Below, piece after piece: positions 1 through 12,957 of a stretch of 64,000 bases of DNA. A program made the translations under genes and the position numbers. Within the stretch, counting starts at the first letter, position 1; every line of letters starts with the position of its first letter. The DNA comes from Mauremys mutica (taxonomy: Eukaryota > Chordata > Testudines > Geoemydidae): assembly GCF_020497125.1 (NCBI RefSeq), contig NC_059081.1:58672768-58736767 (forward strand), written 5' to 3'. The notes below the pieces were generated by a model. That model saw nothing but the letters and a program-made list of their open reading frames with translations, did not search any database and was not told where the DNA came from.

Positions 1-2379
1 TCAGGATGTGGGAACACTTTGTACCATAACATGCATTTAACCAGTAGCAAGTGTCTAAATACCTTAAACAGCAGCTTTTGTGTTGACCTGAATTATGAAA
101 CAAAGCAAGCTTGTTTTTCATTATGGTTGTTACTATTTATACTGAGTGGTCCATTACTTTATATATTGTTGGTAGTTACAATGAGTTGACTAGACTTTTT
201 TCCCCCTTGTGTAGGGGGAAAAATTGGTGTATTGTTAACTGGTTTTGCTAATAAAATTGAAGCTAAGGACCTGCAAACTACTTCATGGTGATGTTTAGAT
301 AATCTACTGCTCAATAGTAATTTCATCTTTCTAGCTTTTGGAACCGGTTAATGATGGCTTAAACTATTGCACCTATGATTGTAACCACAAATTTGGAGAT
401 TAAAACTTGCCTTGGGATTAGCCAAAATATGTCTGCTTCTAAATTTAGATGCTGCTTCATAACCTTTGTGCAATTTTCTACTAAAAGGTGTGATCTTTCT
501 GGCAAGCAGCTGAAGAGAAATTTTGAATGGATAAGTTTGCTAAAACCTGCTTGACTCAGTGTTTGACTAGGACTGATACTCGAAGCTTAGAAATATGACT
601 AGCTGTCTTTTGATTTTTAGTTTAGGGATTTTGAACTGAGTTGTGACTTAGATGAGGATTGACATTTAACTCAATTTGCTGTTTGATTTTTTTCCCTAGT
701 TACGGCTGTCTAGTTCTTCCTATGCATCTGACTTGTAAACTCAGAAGTTGAGGTTATCAACTTTTACTCTCTTCTTGCTGTTAGCCTCCAGTCAAAATGG
801 AGCACAGAAAAAGGCTTAAGTATTGGCATCACCCTTTGGGGAAAAAACAGCCTTTGATTAAATGCTTCAGAGGTCAGAAATGTATTAGGCAACAGAGGAA
901 GATAAATTATTTTTCCTCCTTGTGGTAATGGCCCTCTGTAATTATGTCCACTAATAGCCTAATTAGTAGCTATATAAAATATATACTATATTTTAGCCAC
1001 ATGTGATTGGTTTCTTGATTCTCATGTTTGTTAAGGTGAGAGTTCAATAGATCTTGGCTCCAGAACTCTTGTTCTTAAATAGTATGAACATAGTACCAAT
1101 TCACCAATAAAGATTTTGTTGCCTTAATGGTGAATTAACTACAACGGGGTGTACTTTTTCCGTATTTTTTCCCTGCTGCTTTCACTGAGGACAAGAAATG
1201 TCTTTCTCCAGCTCCCTCAGTCTAGATACTGATTAATTTGTTCACTTTATTCCCACTCTCCTGGCTCCTCCTCAGAGTGTCCTTTCTTGGATTTGTATGT
1301 TTGCCAGCTCTAGCTCCCTTTGGCCTGTCAGGACCATGTATTATTATTCATAATAACTTGTGTTATAGTGTGATCTAGGAACCCCCACAAAGGAACATGT
1401 TTTTGTTGTGCTAGGCACTGTAAAAACAAATAACAGGCAAGACAATCTCTGTTCCAGAAAGTGCATACACTGTGGATGAAATAGAAAGAGAAGCCAATTG
1501 AAAGCTGGGCAAAGGTTTAACAAAGGATGGCCAAGTTTAGTAGAATAAGCAGGAGATGATTTTTCACTGTCCTAACCATTGACATAGGCTGCTTTTGGGA
1601 AGGCAGAGAGGTTTCTCTGAGCTCTTATTAGTGCCGTCTCTTCAGTTTTCCCCCCCTCATCTTCCATTCCCCTATGCTTAGCAGCAGTCTGGTAGTGGGA
1701 GAGTTTTTTTCTGGAACAGCAGAGGAAGGCGCTGGATGTTCTTAATACAGGAGCTGTTTTCACAGCGCTTCTAAGCAATTGCAGTGGTGTAGCCAAACCC
1801 AGCAGTAAGATCAATGGGCTGCACTGTCATCAAATGACATTCTCATTTGGTGCCAAATTAATGATCTGGGAACAAGTTCTTGCTATTTAGTATTCTAGTA
1901 ACTCATCTTTCCCTGTTGATACAGTGCCCCTCAAATTATATCTTCTTACTGATTTGGCTGTTAGTACCGTACTAGAAGCTTCTAGCGGGGAGAAAATGTG
2001 CGCTTTTGGGAACCTTGGCTTCCAAACTGTCACTATGAGATTAGAGTATTCTTTTGCCAAAAATGTCCCAGGCAGGGCCCAGTTCTGGGCATGTTACTTC
2101 TTTTTGCCTCCCATCCACATCTTCGGATTTCTCCAAACAGGGGCTCCTAGTTTAAAACCACCCAGTTTTTCCAAGTGTTCACTGATTGATCACCCCAGAT
2201 TTAAATGATTTGAACAGCCTGTTTGACTCAGGAAAGTCTCTCTCTATCATCCCCTTCTGGCCCCTTCCAGTCATGCATTTTTAACACCTTTGATTAGCTT
2301 TGCTCCTTCAAGCCCTATTTGCAGGATACCTTGAGGATGTAGCTCATTAATCCTGGAAATAACTCTGCTTATTCAGAGA
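1..2379. other. Intronic sequence, nothing coding seen
   Basis: AT-rich single-copy-looking DNA, taken as part of FAM117B intron 1 because exon 1 is not in the window. The short open frames here (for example 1572-1814 minus and 1924-2208 plus) show no family resemblance. A degenerate interspersed repeat with a tgtgctaggcactgtaaaa core lies around 1340-1460. Confidence 0.6.
1340..1462 (+). repeat. Old interspersed repeat fragment (SINE/LINE-tail like)
   Basis: The core gttgtgctaggcactgtaaa, followed by a run like caagacaatctctgttcca, resembles a widespread amniote repeat in which 'gtgctaggcgctgtacaaac' precedes 'cagtccctgccccaaagagc'. Family name not assigned; diverged and without clear borders. 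Confidence 0.35.
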
Positions 2380-3520
2380 TGTGCATGCATGTGCACTCTA
2401 CCAACCTAAAAGAAGCTTACTGCATGTTGCAATATGTTCACACCACTAATGCTTCCTGTGGTTCACAAGCCAAGAGACAAACTGCCAGTTGCAAGTAATG
2501 CCTTTTGGGCTGGTATCTGCTTCTTGGGTGTTGTGATGGGGAATTGTCTCCTTAGACCATGTTCTCTACTGGTCAGAACAGTGGTCAGCAATACCACCTA
2601 GTGGTTCAGGTCCAGGGGGTTGGCAGTAGTACACAGTGTTTCAAGTCCAGGGAGTTGGTGGAATGGGAACCAGGGCCCTCCCACTCCTCTGGGTTCCATC
2701 CCAGGGCCCTGAGGCAAGCAATTCAGGTGTGTTATTTGGGTATGGGTATCGTCCAGCTTACTTCCTGGGTTACTTCTACCATATCTTGGCCACTTCAGAG
2801 GCAAAGTGAAAGCTTGGCTTATGATCTGCACAGTACCCTCTTCAAGAGATTGCCTTCCCCACTTAGGAGCAGCTACTCTGCTGTCTCTTCTGTGGTGGCT
2901 AGTAGTTCTGAGTTGAGGTTGGCTTCACGGCAATATGAAATTCCTGCTCCATTGCACAAACTGCCACGACGGAGCTGTGCTGGGTCCTTTTAAGCTACAC
3001 ATCTGTTGAGAGCACACCCAGCATGTGTGGCTGGGTGGAGCCTCCTGTGACCAGAGCTGCCCCTTGTTCCCCAGTGTGGGATTTGTACACCCATCACAGG
3101 TGTTTATGAACCTAGAGGTTATTTTTGATAGCCAGCCGGAGAAAGGAAAGCATCCAGGTACACTACTATCTAGATGACCTTTTAATGAAGGCTTACTTTT
3201 TACAAGGTTGTAGTGGTCCTTACGTGCAGTGCAATGCTGGTACTATATTTTCATGGTTTCATCGTGAATTGCCAGAAGAGTTCCCTGATTTCATGTCACA
3301 AACTTCTCTTTAGGAGAACTCTTGACCCAACCTCACTCTTGTTTCACTTCTTGAAGAAAAAGTTGTGGAAATAAGCTTCTTCAGACAGCTGAGGAGCCAA
3401 TTGTAAGAAAATAGGGATTATGGTAGCACAAGTAGACTTATGGTCCCTTTGCACCATACACCATCTTCACAACTTCATCCAGTGGGAAGATTAAAAGTTG
3501 CTCCTGTAAGTGACACAGCC
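2380..3520 (+). pseudogene. DIRS-type reverse transcriptase fossil, interrupted
   Basis: Around 2408-2540 the plus strand reads a decayed LKEAY...motif and a CLLGW segment in broken frames, the RT region that normally reads LKDAYFH...LPFGL in DIRS elements. At about 3160-3190 it reads HYYLDDLLMKA, the RT catalytic YLDD box. Between them, roughly 2545-3120 is unrelated sequence, probably a later insertion. Several stops and frameshifts; no function expected. Confidence 0.5.
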
Positions 3521-3756
3521 AGGTTTGAGAGACCAATTTGGTCACTTTCCCTCTGCCTGCTCGGTAATATTCCTATAATTTAAATAATTACACTGCTTTT
3601 GAAGATTAATACATACACTTCTCTGGAAGTTTTCTGCTACTTATCAGTAGTTAGATGGAGGGAGCAGTAGGTACCCACCCAAAGGTGATAAAATTACAAG
3701 TAGGGGAGCTAACTCTCCCTTGATTTTTTTGAGGCCTATAACTTCCTTTTTTCTAG

Positions 3757-4410
3757 TACAGTAAAAGCTTTGTTATCCAGCATGCTGTGGGAATGGGAGT
3801 GCTGGTTAATTAAAAATTCCAGTTAGCTGAGATATACTTACCAATGGATTACCAATGTTCAAAGAATTAACATACAATAAAATGAATAAAGTATAAAATA
3901 CTATACAGGTGCTCACCAATCCAGTAGTAATACTGCACTGCAGAGTGGTTGGTTTCTTAATACACTTATGTGTATATGGGTAAAATTTTCTATACAGTAG
4001 GTTATTTTATGACGCTACATATCACTGTGGGCAGCGTATGGTGTACACCCAGATCACTAAAAAAAATTTAACGCTAAAACTATACTGAACATAATTTAAT
4101 CTTTCTTTGATGATTCAGAAGGCACTTCAGGATCTTGCAGTGCCTCTGGTCATCATTATCAACATCAATTATCACTGTAGATGTAGAAGGCGTAGGAGGT
4201 TTGGCTGAATCTGTAATGACCTTATGACATACCCTGAAAGCTGCTTTTTTTTTTTTAATAAATCCATGATATCAGCCTGCTTACTTGTCTTCTGCCTCTT
4301 TTGCATAGAAGTAGAGTGCAAAGTGTGCAGTTTCATAACCTCTTGGGCTGTATAGTAGTTTAGGTTACTAGATTGAAGATTTGTATTAGGAGATATCAGA
4401 AATGCCAGTC
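3757..4410 (-). mobile_element. Tigger/pogo-like DNA transposon, truncated
   Basis: The left end tacagtaaaagctttgttat matches Tigger-type terminal repeats (cagtaaaacctctgttat-like, with TA target). The minus strand of 4090-4400 reads Tigger-like C-terminal coding fragments, including [20 protein letters not shown] and [15 protein letters not shown], followed leftwards by a non-coding tail. No matching right terminal repeat was found, so the 5' half of the transposon is missing. Confidence 0.6.
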
Positions 4411-4807
4411 AATTTCCAGTTGATTAAGTGCCAGATATCACACCTTTTACTATAGTTAAACTGGTTCAGTTACATTTGAGTAGAATGAAGAGGTTTATTG
4501 TGTCAGTTATAATTGATTGGGAACTTAAATCTTCTGTTCCAGTATAATTGTTTTTGTCTACTTGTACTGGCTATGTGGCTTAAATGTTGGCTTGCTAAAC
4601 CTACTACTGAAGACTTGATGCCAGTGTGTACTTAGTCTGTTGTGTGTGTTGCACAAAATAAGTTTTTATTAAGCTGTAATGTCCTAAAACATGAAAATTA
4701 AAAAAAAAAAGTATCTTTTAATAAGGTTCAGGAAGTAAGCACTTAATCTTAGCTTAAAAGTCTGAAACTAAAGTTTCAGTAGCACTTTTTGTTGTAACAT
4801 GCAAGTA

Positions 4808-6496
4808 TAGGGTGACCACATTTCCCTATGCTGAATGGTAAAATTACTCATATTTAAATGAGTTCAACAGCAATCAATCAGAACTATGCAGTACAAACGT
4901 TCAAATTAACATCAAGTTGACTAAGACCCTGTTAAAAAGAAATACTAAGTAGTTGCATTATTTTAATTTACCTTCTTATCTTTAAGTCTTTAGGGCTCAC
5001 ATGGAGAGAGGTGACACACAGACACTCCTGTACACCTCTCTCTCAAAAGAGGGGGATGACAGACCGACCCGACCCTCACTGACTGGCACTCTCTGCCCTC
5101 TAAGCCTGGCTGGGCCCCCAGGATGGACCTGCCTCTCCTGGTACCTGGCATCCCGTGTTCCTGAGGCAACACATTGGGGTGGAGTGCCATGCAAGGTCAC
5201 ATGCCTCTCCTCCCCAGATTTCTGTCAGGGTTCACACCAGAATGTGGTCAGCAGCAGCCTTTTGGCACTGTGCGGGAGGGAAGGGACAGGAGCTGCTTCC
5301 AGTGGCAAGGGGGAGGAGAAGGAATGACCTGCCCAGTGTCTTTGCAGCACCCATCTGCCCCCTCCCCTCCCCTGTGGCTGGAAGCAGCTTGTCCCTTCCT
5401 GCCCGCACAGTGTTAAAAGGCAGCTAAGACCTCCAGTCTGCTGCTGGTCATCAACATAACCCAGCTGCCTCCTGTCCCCTGGTTAAAGCACAAGCAGGAA
5501 GGGGTTAAGCTCTAAGGATGTATTGTGCAACAGGGCCCAGGGAACCTGACTGTAGGGGCTTCAGTGAACACAGACAGAGAAGTGGCTCAGCACAGAAGGG
5601 TCCCTAGAGGACAGGATGGAGCAGCCCCACACTCCCTGGGGCAGGACCCGGAGTTGGGGGGCAAAAGAGCTAAGCCCCTGCATGGGGGGCTGCTGTGCAG
5701 CCTGCAGGGTTGGGGTGCAGACAGGCTGGAAATCGCTTCCCATCCCTCCCCCGCCACCCTAGAGCTTAGCTGAGGGGCGGAGAGGCTTTCCCAGTGCTGT
5801 GCGGGGCTTTGGCACATGCAGGGCTTGGCTCCTCCTAGCCAGTGCCCTGGGCTGGAGTGTCTTGGGCTTTCCCGGGGAGCCAGCCCAGCCAGAAACAGGG
5901 GGCAAAGGAAGGAGCCTGTTGGCCAGGCTGTTAGTGAGCTGTGCTCTCCGACCAGGGGCTGGTTTTCCGCACAGCACTGGGAGCAGAATGCGCCCCGGTG
6001 GGGGTAGGGAATATGGAGGCGCAACGGGGCTGGGTGGGGGAGGGGGAAAAGCATGGAGAGGACAGTGAGAGGGGGAGCTCATGGTGGGCAGCAGAGGTGA
6101 CATTTAACCGGCTGCTGCCTGCCCACAAACACCAGCCACTGCAGCTGACAGCGCGCAGCCAGTGCCAGCCGGAAGTGGGATGAGGGGTGGGGCTCAAAAG
6201 CCGATACGCAGCAAGGGCTGCACTGATGGACCAGCAGGGGGAGCAGCCGACCCTGCGTGCTGCGTCTTTGACCACCCCGCCCCCAAAGCCTTGCACACGC
6301 ACCCCCATTTTCTGCCATTGGACCCGCCCCCACTCACCATTGGTGGGCAGGCGTCTGGTGAGCAGGATCCGGCCAGCAACAGGAACTGCCAGTACTGAGG
6401 GGGAGGAGATAGAAAATACGAGTCAATTTGCCCATTTTTAACAAAAATTCGGGACGCTTGCAGGAGGGCTTAAAAATGAGACGGCTGGTCACCCTA
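4808..6496. mobile_element. Non-autonomous hAT element with GC-rich interior
   Basis: The ends are exact inverted repeats: TAGGGTGACCA at 4808-4818 and TGGTCACCCTA at 6486-6496. They are flanked by an exact 8-bp duplication TGCAAGTA (4800-4807 and 6497-6504), the hallmark of hAT insertion. No transposase is encoded. The first about 180 bp and last about 60 bp are AT-rich; 5000-6430 is GC-rich, with many overlapping spurious open frames. The interior may be captured or expanded non-coding DNA. Confidence 0.85.
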
Positions 6497-6504
6497 TGCA
6501 AGTA

Positions 6505-7091
6505 ACTTAGATTCCAAGAATGAATTAAGATATTTATAATGGAACATTGTTATGCCTTTTTAAAAAGTGAGTTTTCCAATTCTTGCAGTTGTGTCAGTAG
6601 CTGGAAACTGTGATACCTGTCTTTGTGATGCATTGGCTGGCAGATGTCCTAGTTTAGGGGACCCCATTATTGGGGGGGCGGGAGGGGAGGAAATGGAAGA
6701 AAATACTTCAGTGTAAAGTAAATGTACTGAATTTCATTTTTATGGAAGAGGAATGTTGCCCTTATAAATTCTGACTGAATTGTATACACAAATATTTTGC
6801 CAGTAGTCTTTATAATAAAAAATGACCAATTTAGAGTAGAAAGAGAAACTGAATGTGCTTGAAAAATATTAATGAAAATCACAAATTAGTACTTTCAAGA
6901 TAAAAGTTGTCAGGATCCTAAGTACAAGGCAATGTATTTCTGCTTAGAGAAGTTACATTCTTTAAAATAAATCAGGATCTTTAAAATGTGTGGTCTGAGT
7001 TTCCCTGAGGATTTTTGAAGGCAGAAGCAGTAACTTCTTTTGTGTCAAAATACAAGCATTTTATTAGTAATTAATAATCCTCCCCTTCAAA
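6505..7091. other. Intronic sequence, nothing recognised
   Basis: AT-rich spacer between the hAT element and the next MITE. A G-rich tract lies at 6671-6690. No coding signal. Confidence 0.6.
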
Positions 7092-7484
7092 TACAGTAGA
7101 ACCTCAGTTACGAGTACCTCAGGAATGGAAATTGTTCGTAACTCTGAACAAAACATGACAGTTCTTTAAAAAATTTACAACTGAACATTGACTTAATGCA
7201 GCTTTGAAACTTTACTATGCGGAAGAAAAATGTTGCTTTAATCATCTTAATTTAAATGAAACAAGCATAGAAACAGTTTCCTGACCTTATCTTCCTTACC
7301 TTAGAAACAGTTGCCTTACCTTTTAAATCCCCCCCCCCTTTTTAAAGTAGTTTAACAAGGTACTGTACTGTATTTGCTTCCCTTCCCCGGCTGCCATCTG
7401 ATCGCACACTTCCGCTTCAAACATGGTGTGTGAGGACTGGTCATTTTGTAACTTTGGTGTTTGTAACTTTGAGGTTCTACTATA
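7092..7484. mobile_element. Tc1-mariner (Tigger-like) MITE
   Basis: Imperfect terminal inverted repeats: TACAGTAGAACCTCAGTTAC at the left and, on the other strand at the right, TATAGTAGAACCTCAAAGTTAC-like sequence. Both ends carry TA, consistent with TA-targeted insertion. About 390 bp and non-coding. Confidence 0.75.
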
Positions 7485-7764
7485 GTTAAATTATTGCATA
7501 TTTCAATAATGTTCCTGAGCGCTTTCTGCAAACTTGGTCCCATGTGTGAGTATGTTTGAGGCTCTGTACACAGTGGCACTGTAGGACTGAACTCTGTGGG
7601 AGCAACCCCAGATTTCACAGCAATGCTAATTTATTCTGTTGGCATGAAATATCCTCATTCCCATCCCAGCTTTCCCACACAGATACCCACAGCTATGGTT
7701 TATGGTTGAAAATACGCATTGATAGATGTAAAACTTGTTTTCTACTGCCATTTATTTTCGTGGA

Positions 7765-10075
7765 TTTTTAAGGCTGGAAGGGACCTTTGTGATCATCTGG
7801 TCTGACCTCCTGTATAATGCAGACAATAGAATTTCCCCAAATTCCTATTTGAACTAGAGCATATATTTTTAGAAAAACATCTCATCTTGATTTAAAAGTT
7901 AACTAGTGATGGAGAATCTGCTTCACCCTTTGGGAAGTATTTCTTATGGTTAATTATTGTCACTATAAAAAAAAATGCACCATATTTTGAATCTGAATTT
8001 GTGTAGCTTCAACTTCTAGCCATTGGAATTTGCTATACCTTTGTCTGCTAGATTAAAGAGCCCTCTACTGTTTAACTTTTGTTCCATATAGGTGTTTATT
8101 GACTAAATTCACCACTTTATCTTCTCTTTGTTAAGCTAAATAGATTGAGGCCCATGGTAAGGCATGTTTTCCAATCCTTCTATCATTCTTGTGGCTCTTT
8201 TCTGAACCCTCTCCAATTTATCAACATCCTCCTTGAATTGTAGTCTTCAGATCTGGACACAGTAGCCCAGTAGACATTGCCAAATACAGAGGTAATATAA
8301 TATATCTCTAGACCGACTCAATATTCCCATCTATATGTTTGGGAATCATGTTAGTTCTTTTTTTGCCACAGCATCGCACAGGGACCTTGTGTTCAGCTGA
8401 CTTTCTACGTAAGTCCTTTTCAGAGTAACTGCTGTCCAGGATAGAGTACCCCATCATGTAAGTAAGGCCTACATTCTTTGTTCTTAGATGTATAATTTTA
8501 TGTATATTGTTTGCTTGTGCCCAGCCTAGCAAGTGATCCAGATTGCTCTGTATCAGTGACCTGCCCTCTTTATTTACCATTCACCCAGTCTTGGTGTTAT
8601 CTGTAAATTTTATCAGTAATGATTTTGTTTTCCTCCAGGTTATTGGTGATGTTAAATAGCTTGGGGCCAAGAAACAGTCCTTGCAGGATGCCAATAGAAA
8701 CACACCTTCTCAGTGATTCTCTGTTTACAATTAAATTTTGAGACCTATCGGTTGTTAGCCAGTTTTTAATCCATTTAATGTGTGCCATGTTGATGTTTGT
8801 ATCATTCTAGTTTTCTTGATCAAAATATCATGCAGTATATAGTCAAATACATTACAAAAACCTGTATTATGTCAATGCTATTGTCTTTATAAACCAATCT
8901 TGTAATCGTGTCAAAAAATCTAATTTGTTTGACAGGCTCTATTTTCAATAAAACCGCATTGTTTGGCATTCACTATTCTTGTCCTCCTTTAATTCTTTGT
9001 TAATAAAGTCCCATATCAGTCATTCCATTATTTTGCCTCTGATCAATGTCAGGCTGACAGGCCTATAAATACTTGGGTCACCTTTTTATTCCTTTAAATA
9101 CTGGCACAACATTAACTTATTCTAGTCCTCTGGAACTTCCCCAGTGTTCCAAGACCTATTTAAAATCAGTAGTAATAGTATAGATTGCTCCTCAATCGGC
9201 TCTTTTAAAACTCTCAGATGCAAGTTATTGAGACCCACTGATTTATTTTTTTTAAATGTCTAACTTTCATAGCTGCTCTTTTAACATCCTCCTGATTTAT
9301 TACTGGGTGGAAAGTATTTCATTACGATAAGAATATATCTGGCATTTTCCCCAAATACAGAAGAGAAATATTTGTTAAGCACTTTTGCCTTTTCTGCATT
9401 GTTATTGGTCAATTTACAAGATGGAAATGGTAGATTTGTCAGTACCATTGTTAGGATTCCTTTTGTTCACTATATACTGAAAAACAAAAACTGCGTATCA
9501 CCCTTAACGCCATATAGTTTTCTTTGTGTCCTTTTGCTTCCCTTATTAATTTTCTACAATTCTTAGTTTCTTATTTATATTCACTACTATCAACTTCCCC
9601 TTTTTTCCTTTTTTTTTAGATAGCTGTTTCCACCTTCCCTCTGAGTTAGGTGGTTGTTTTAACAAATACTGTCCCTTAGGTGTGGGGTTAGGTGGTTGTT
9701 TTAACAAATACTGTCCCTTAGGTGTGGGGTTGTGGACTTTTGGGCATCTAGTAAAACATTCTTAAACAATTCCCAGTTATTATTCGTGTTTTTCTGTTGA
9801 AATTATTTCTATCCACTGATTTGGCTCAGAATCTTCACCTTTGTGAAATTCGTTCTTTCTAAAGCACCAGTTATGTTACTCATTTGGGCTTTATTTTGTT
9901 TGCACACAAGAAATGTAAGCAAGTAAGGCAACACTAATTATTTAGCTTTGTGATCGGTTCCTCTTTATCTGCCAAGACGGTCTAGTGTAGAATTCTCCTG
10001 TGTTGGATACAACACTCTCTTTGAGTTAAGAAACTGCCACCCATATAATTTTTAGAAATCACGAGGATGTTATGG
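7765..10075 (-). pseudogene. CR1 LINE, long 5'-truncated copy
   Basis: The minus strand reads the CR1 non-LTR retrotransposon polyprotein in broken frames. Segments include WIKNWLTTDRSQNLIVN and a degraded GxPQGSxLGP box (8597-8788), then NKEGRSLIQSNLDHLLGWAQ and YSEKDL (8308-8580). Upstream towards 10075 it reads remnants of the endonuclease/linker region. The 3' end near 7765-7830 has the typical CR1 tail (ggaagggacctttgtgatca on the plus strand). Stops and indels show it is dead. It is antisense to the host gene. Confidence 0.85.
9645..9728 (-). repeat. 42-bp tandem duplication inside the CR1
   Basis: The 42-bp unit starting gttaggtggttgttttaaca occurs twice in a row (9645-9686 and 9687-9728) with no difference seen, so it is a recent slippage or duplication within an old CR1. 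Confidence 0.9.
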
Positions 10076-10232
10076 TTCTGAGACCTCCAGCCTATGTCAC
10101 TCCACTGAAGTGCTCTGTGATAACACAGCTTTTTTTCCATACACATTATAGATAAGTGCTTAAGGAGCTGTTCACTTTGTCTTCAAGGATGGGTGTTTGT
10201 TATGCTCTCCAGACTACTGAGCTGTGTCTAGA

Positions 10233-10514
10233 GGTATGTTTACACTGCAATAAAAGACCTGCAGCCCCAAGTCTCAGAGCCTGCGTCAGCTAACTTGGGC
10301 TGTGGGGCTAAAAATAGCCGTGTAGATGTTTTGGGCTCAGGCTAGAGCCTTGGCTATCAGACCCTGTGAGGAAAGGGGTGGGTCTGAAGAGCCTGGATTC
10401 TAGCCTGAGCCCAAATGTCTACACTACAATTTTATAGCCCTGTGAGCCTGATTCAGCTGACCTGGACCAGTATTGGCAGTGATGTGGGTCTTCTTTTTCA
10501 GTGTAAACATATCC
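10233..10514. mobile_element. MITE with GGTATGTTTACACTG termini
   Basis: Left end ggtatgtttacactgc and right end cagtgtaaacatatcc are inverted repeats. The interior has further inverted segments (gggctcaggctagagcc and its complement ggattctagcctgagccc). Related termini are seen at 23098, 35385 and 49430. A Harbinger- or hAT-type origin is possible; the target duplication is not clear. Confidence 0.65.
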
Positions 10515-10887
10515 TAAATTACTTGGCTTGGAACCACCTCCTGCCTGTGTACCCATGGACCTTGGGAGCCTGTATCTGACTTCAGATGATTCTCCCTGAT
10601 CTCCATGCATTCTAGCTTGGTAGTCTATACTTTTGTCTCCACTACTTTTTTGCTCTAAGCAGGATTCAGTCTTTTGCTCTCCAAGTGCTGCTGCTTGGAA
10701 TAGCTAGGATTTTTCATTGTAATTAAATTAACTTCCCCTTGTGGGGAAAGTTGCAGGACAAGAGGCAACTGGAAGCAAGCCCAGCATGATAGAGACTGGA
10801 AAAAAAGGTTGAGAGTAGCTGGCTTCAGTGTAATACTGGATTCCTTGCCATCTTGAAAAATGCCAAATTATGTAGCCACAGAATCAG

Positions 10888-12420
10888 TCCTTAGGGCACT
10901 GACAGATTGAATAGGACAAGTAACACTGTGGGTATGCCTGCGCTATGTGCCCCTGGAGCCAGAGAGTTTTGAAAGCAGTGTCTGTTGGTCTGCATTTGCA
11001 CCCTAGCTCCCCTTGTATCTCCGACCAAGAAGATAAAAGGCAGGGCAGACTGGCCACTTCTCCAGTTCCCTATCACAGCCACACGGTTTGTGTTGGAACC
11101 TCCAGTGTCCAAAGCTTCCGCTTTATTCCTTTTTCTGTGAACATATATGTAGACATCTGTAAATAGCATTTAGAGTTTTATCGATCGTTTTTAGAGTTAG
11201 CTGTCCACACCTGACCCCATCCCCAGGCATCTTTTGGGGGTTGTGTACCACTTTTTTTTCAACAACTGAGGTGCAATAACAACGGACATATGGATATTGA
11301 ACATCATCCATTCCGGCTATACAATAGCATACTTCCCTACACCCTTCAAAACTTCCTTTCTTAGCCCTTTCGGGCACCACTCTCACAAGAAGATTCTCAA
11401 ACGAGAAGTAGAATCCCTCTTACAGTGGGGCCCAATAGGGCGAGTTCCTCTTCAGTGGAAAGGGAGGGGGTTTTATTCAATTTAATTTCCAATACCAGAA
11501 AAGGTGGCCAGTTGGAGACCAATTTTTGGTTTTTGCCATCTCAACTGTTTTGTTTGCAAAGTCAAGTTTCACATGGTCACATTGGCATCTGTAATTCCAT
11601 CCTTGGAAAAAGACGTGGTTTACAGCTCTTGACATGAAGGATGCCTACTTTCATGTGGATGTTCATCCCACTCACAGATTCTTTCTCAGATTCATGCTGG
11701 ACTCTGATCCCTTTCAATACAAAGGGCTCCCTACTGGCATTGCTACTGCCTGTAGGGTCTTTACCAAGGTGTTCTCTGTAGTAGCAGCCTATATCAGATG
11801 CTGTGGTTTCACGGTCTTCCCCTAACTTGATGATTGGCTCCTTGTTGCCAAGTCATACCAAGAAGCTTATGCATCAACTTTGACAATGCTGCAACTTCTC
11901 TTTGGGGGTCAGCGTAAGCACCAAAAAGTTCATCCTCACTCCTATGCAGACTAGTTTGAATTCAGTCACATAAAGGGCTTACCTGCAAAGGGACAGGTTT
12001 CATACTATGAATGATCTCATAGACCAGATCATAAGCAGTCCTTGAGTACCTATCAAGATTTCTCACTCTCCTAGGTCATATGGCTTTGTTCATTTATGTC
12101 ACACCATATGCCTGGCTCCACCTTCAGTGCTTACAGGTGTGGCTTCAAACTGTACTCACCAAACCAGCAGTCCATGAACACCATAGTGACTGTTCCCGCC
12201 AAAGTGATGTGATATCCCTGTCAGGTATGCGTGGGCGTTCTCTTCTATGCCTCCTCACTGGACAGCATGGCCATTACAGATGCTTCATGGCAAATCAGGG
12301 CAGAAAAGACTCAGCCGTAGACATTTGTCTTGGATGTTCTACCCTGCTGCCTCCCACAAGGGAATTCTCTCTTAAGGGAAGAAGCCCAGCACTCCAAATC
12401 AGAGACATAGGTAGTTAAAA
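10888..12420 (+). pseudogene. DIRS retrotransposon fossil: left end, RT and RNase H linker
   Basis: The left-terminal region at about 10888-11220 (gcgctatgtgcccctggagc, gagttttgaaagcagtgtct) matches the ITR style of the DIRS copy at 36866. Coding remnants follow on the plus strand. 11297-11480 reads HKKILKREVESLLQWGPI; 11634-11825 reads MKDAYFHVDVHPTHRFFLRF and FQYKGLPTGIATACRVFTKV, the RT core. A stop then interrupts YLDDWLL. Further on GHMALFIYVTPYAWLHLQCL matches the RT-RNase H linker of the 15.4-kb element. No recombinase or right end; multiple stops. Confidence 0.75.
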
Positions 12421-12940
12421 TATATTGAGGGGGGGAAAAACAGAGGATAGACTTTCAGTCAAGAGCATACTGAGTATTGTAAACTATTCTTATGACAACC
12501 ACAGATGCCCAAGGCAACATATGACTATATCTTTCCTCTGTGGGAAAGTGTAAAGTGGGATAGGTTTTTCCTGCCACACCTAAGACTTCTAAAGAATTGG
12601 GTTGTAATTTCTTCTTGCTGCTGTTTGTCACCATGTCCTAATGTCCAGATTATTGTTCCCAGCTTCTTCTGCAGGTTGCCAGGCCCTCGCCACCCCCTCC
12701 ACCTCTTTCCTCTTGCAGATTGCTATGGAATGAGGAGAGGGACAGCAGCCCAGATGTAGAAGAATAGGCAGGCTTTTAGAGGCCTTTTGGTCCCCAATTT
12801 TTTGTCATCCCTTCCTTCCCCAAGCCACTGTTTTGTAAGGCTCAAAGGTTCCTCAGTGTACACCAGTCAAAATTTATTCTGGCATCACTAACAAAGATAA
12901 ATATGCCTGTTTTCTTGGTGGTCAGGGACTTGTCACTTCT
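12421..12940. other. Intronic sequence, nothing recognised
   Basis: Contains a short open frame (12505-12759) ending in a Pro/Ser-rich stretch; no family assigned. It may be further decayed retrotransposon. Confidence 0.4.
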
Positions 12941-12957
12941 AACTGGGAGGTTTTGTT

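Noticed and set aside
5001..6441. Cluster of GC-rich open frames as possible FAM117B exon 1
   Set aside because: None encodes the Ser/Gly/Pro-rich start expected, and the whole block lies inside a hAT element with an exact target duplication.
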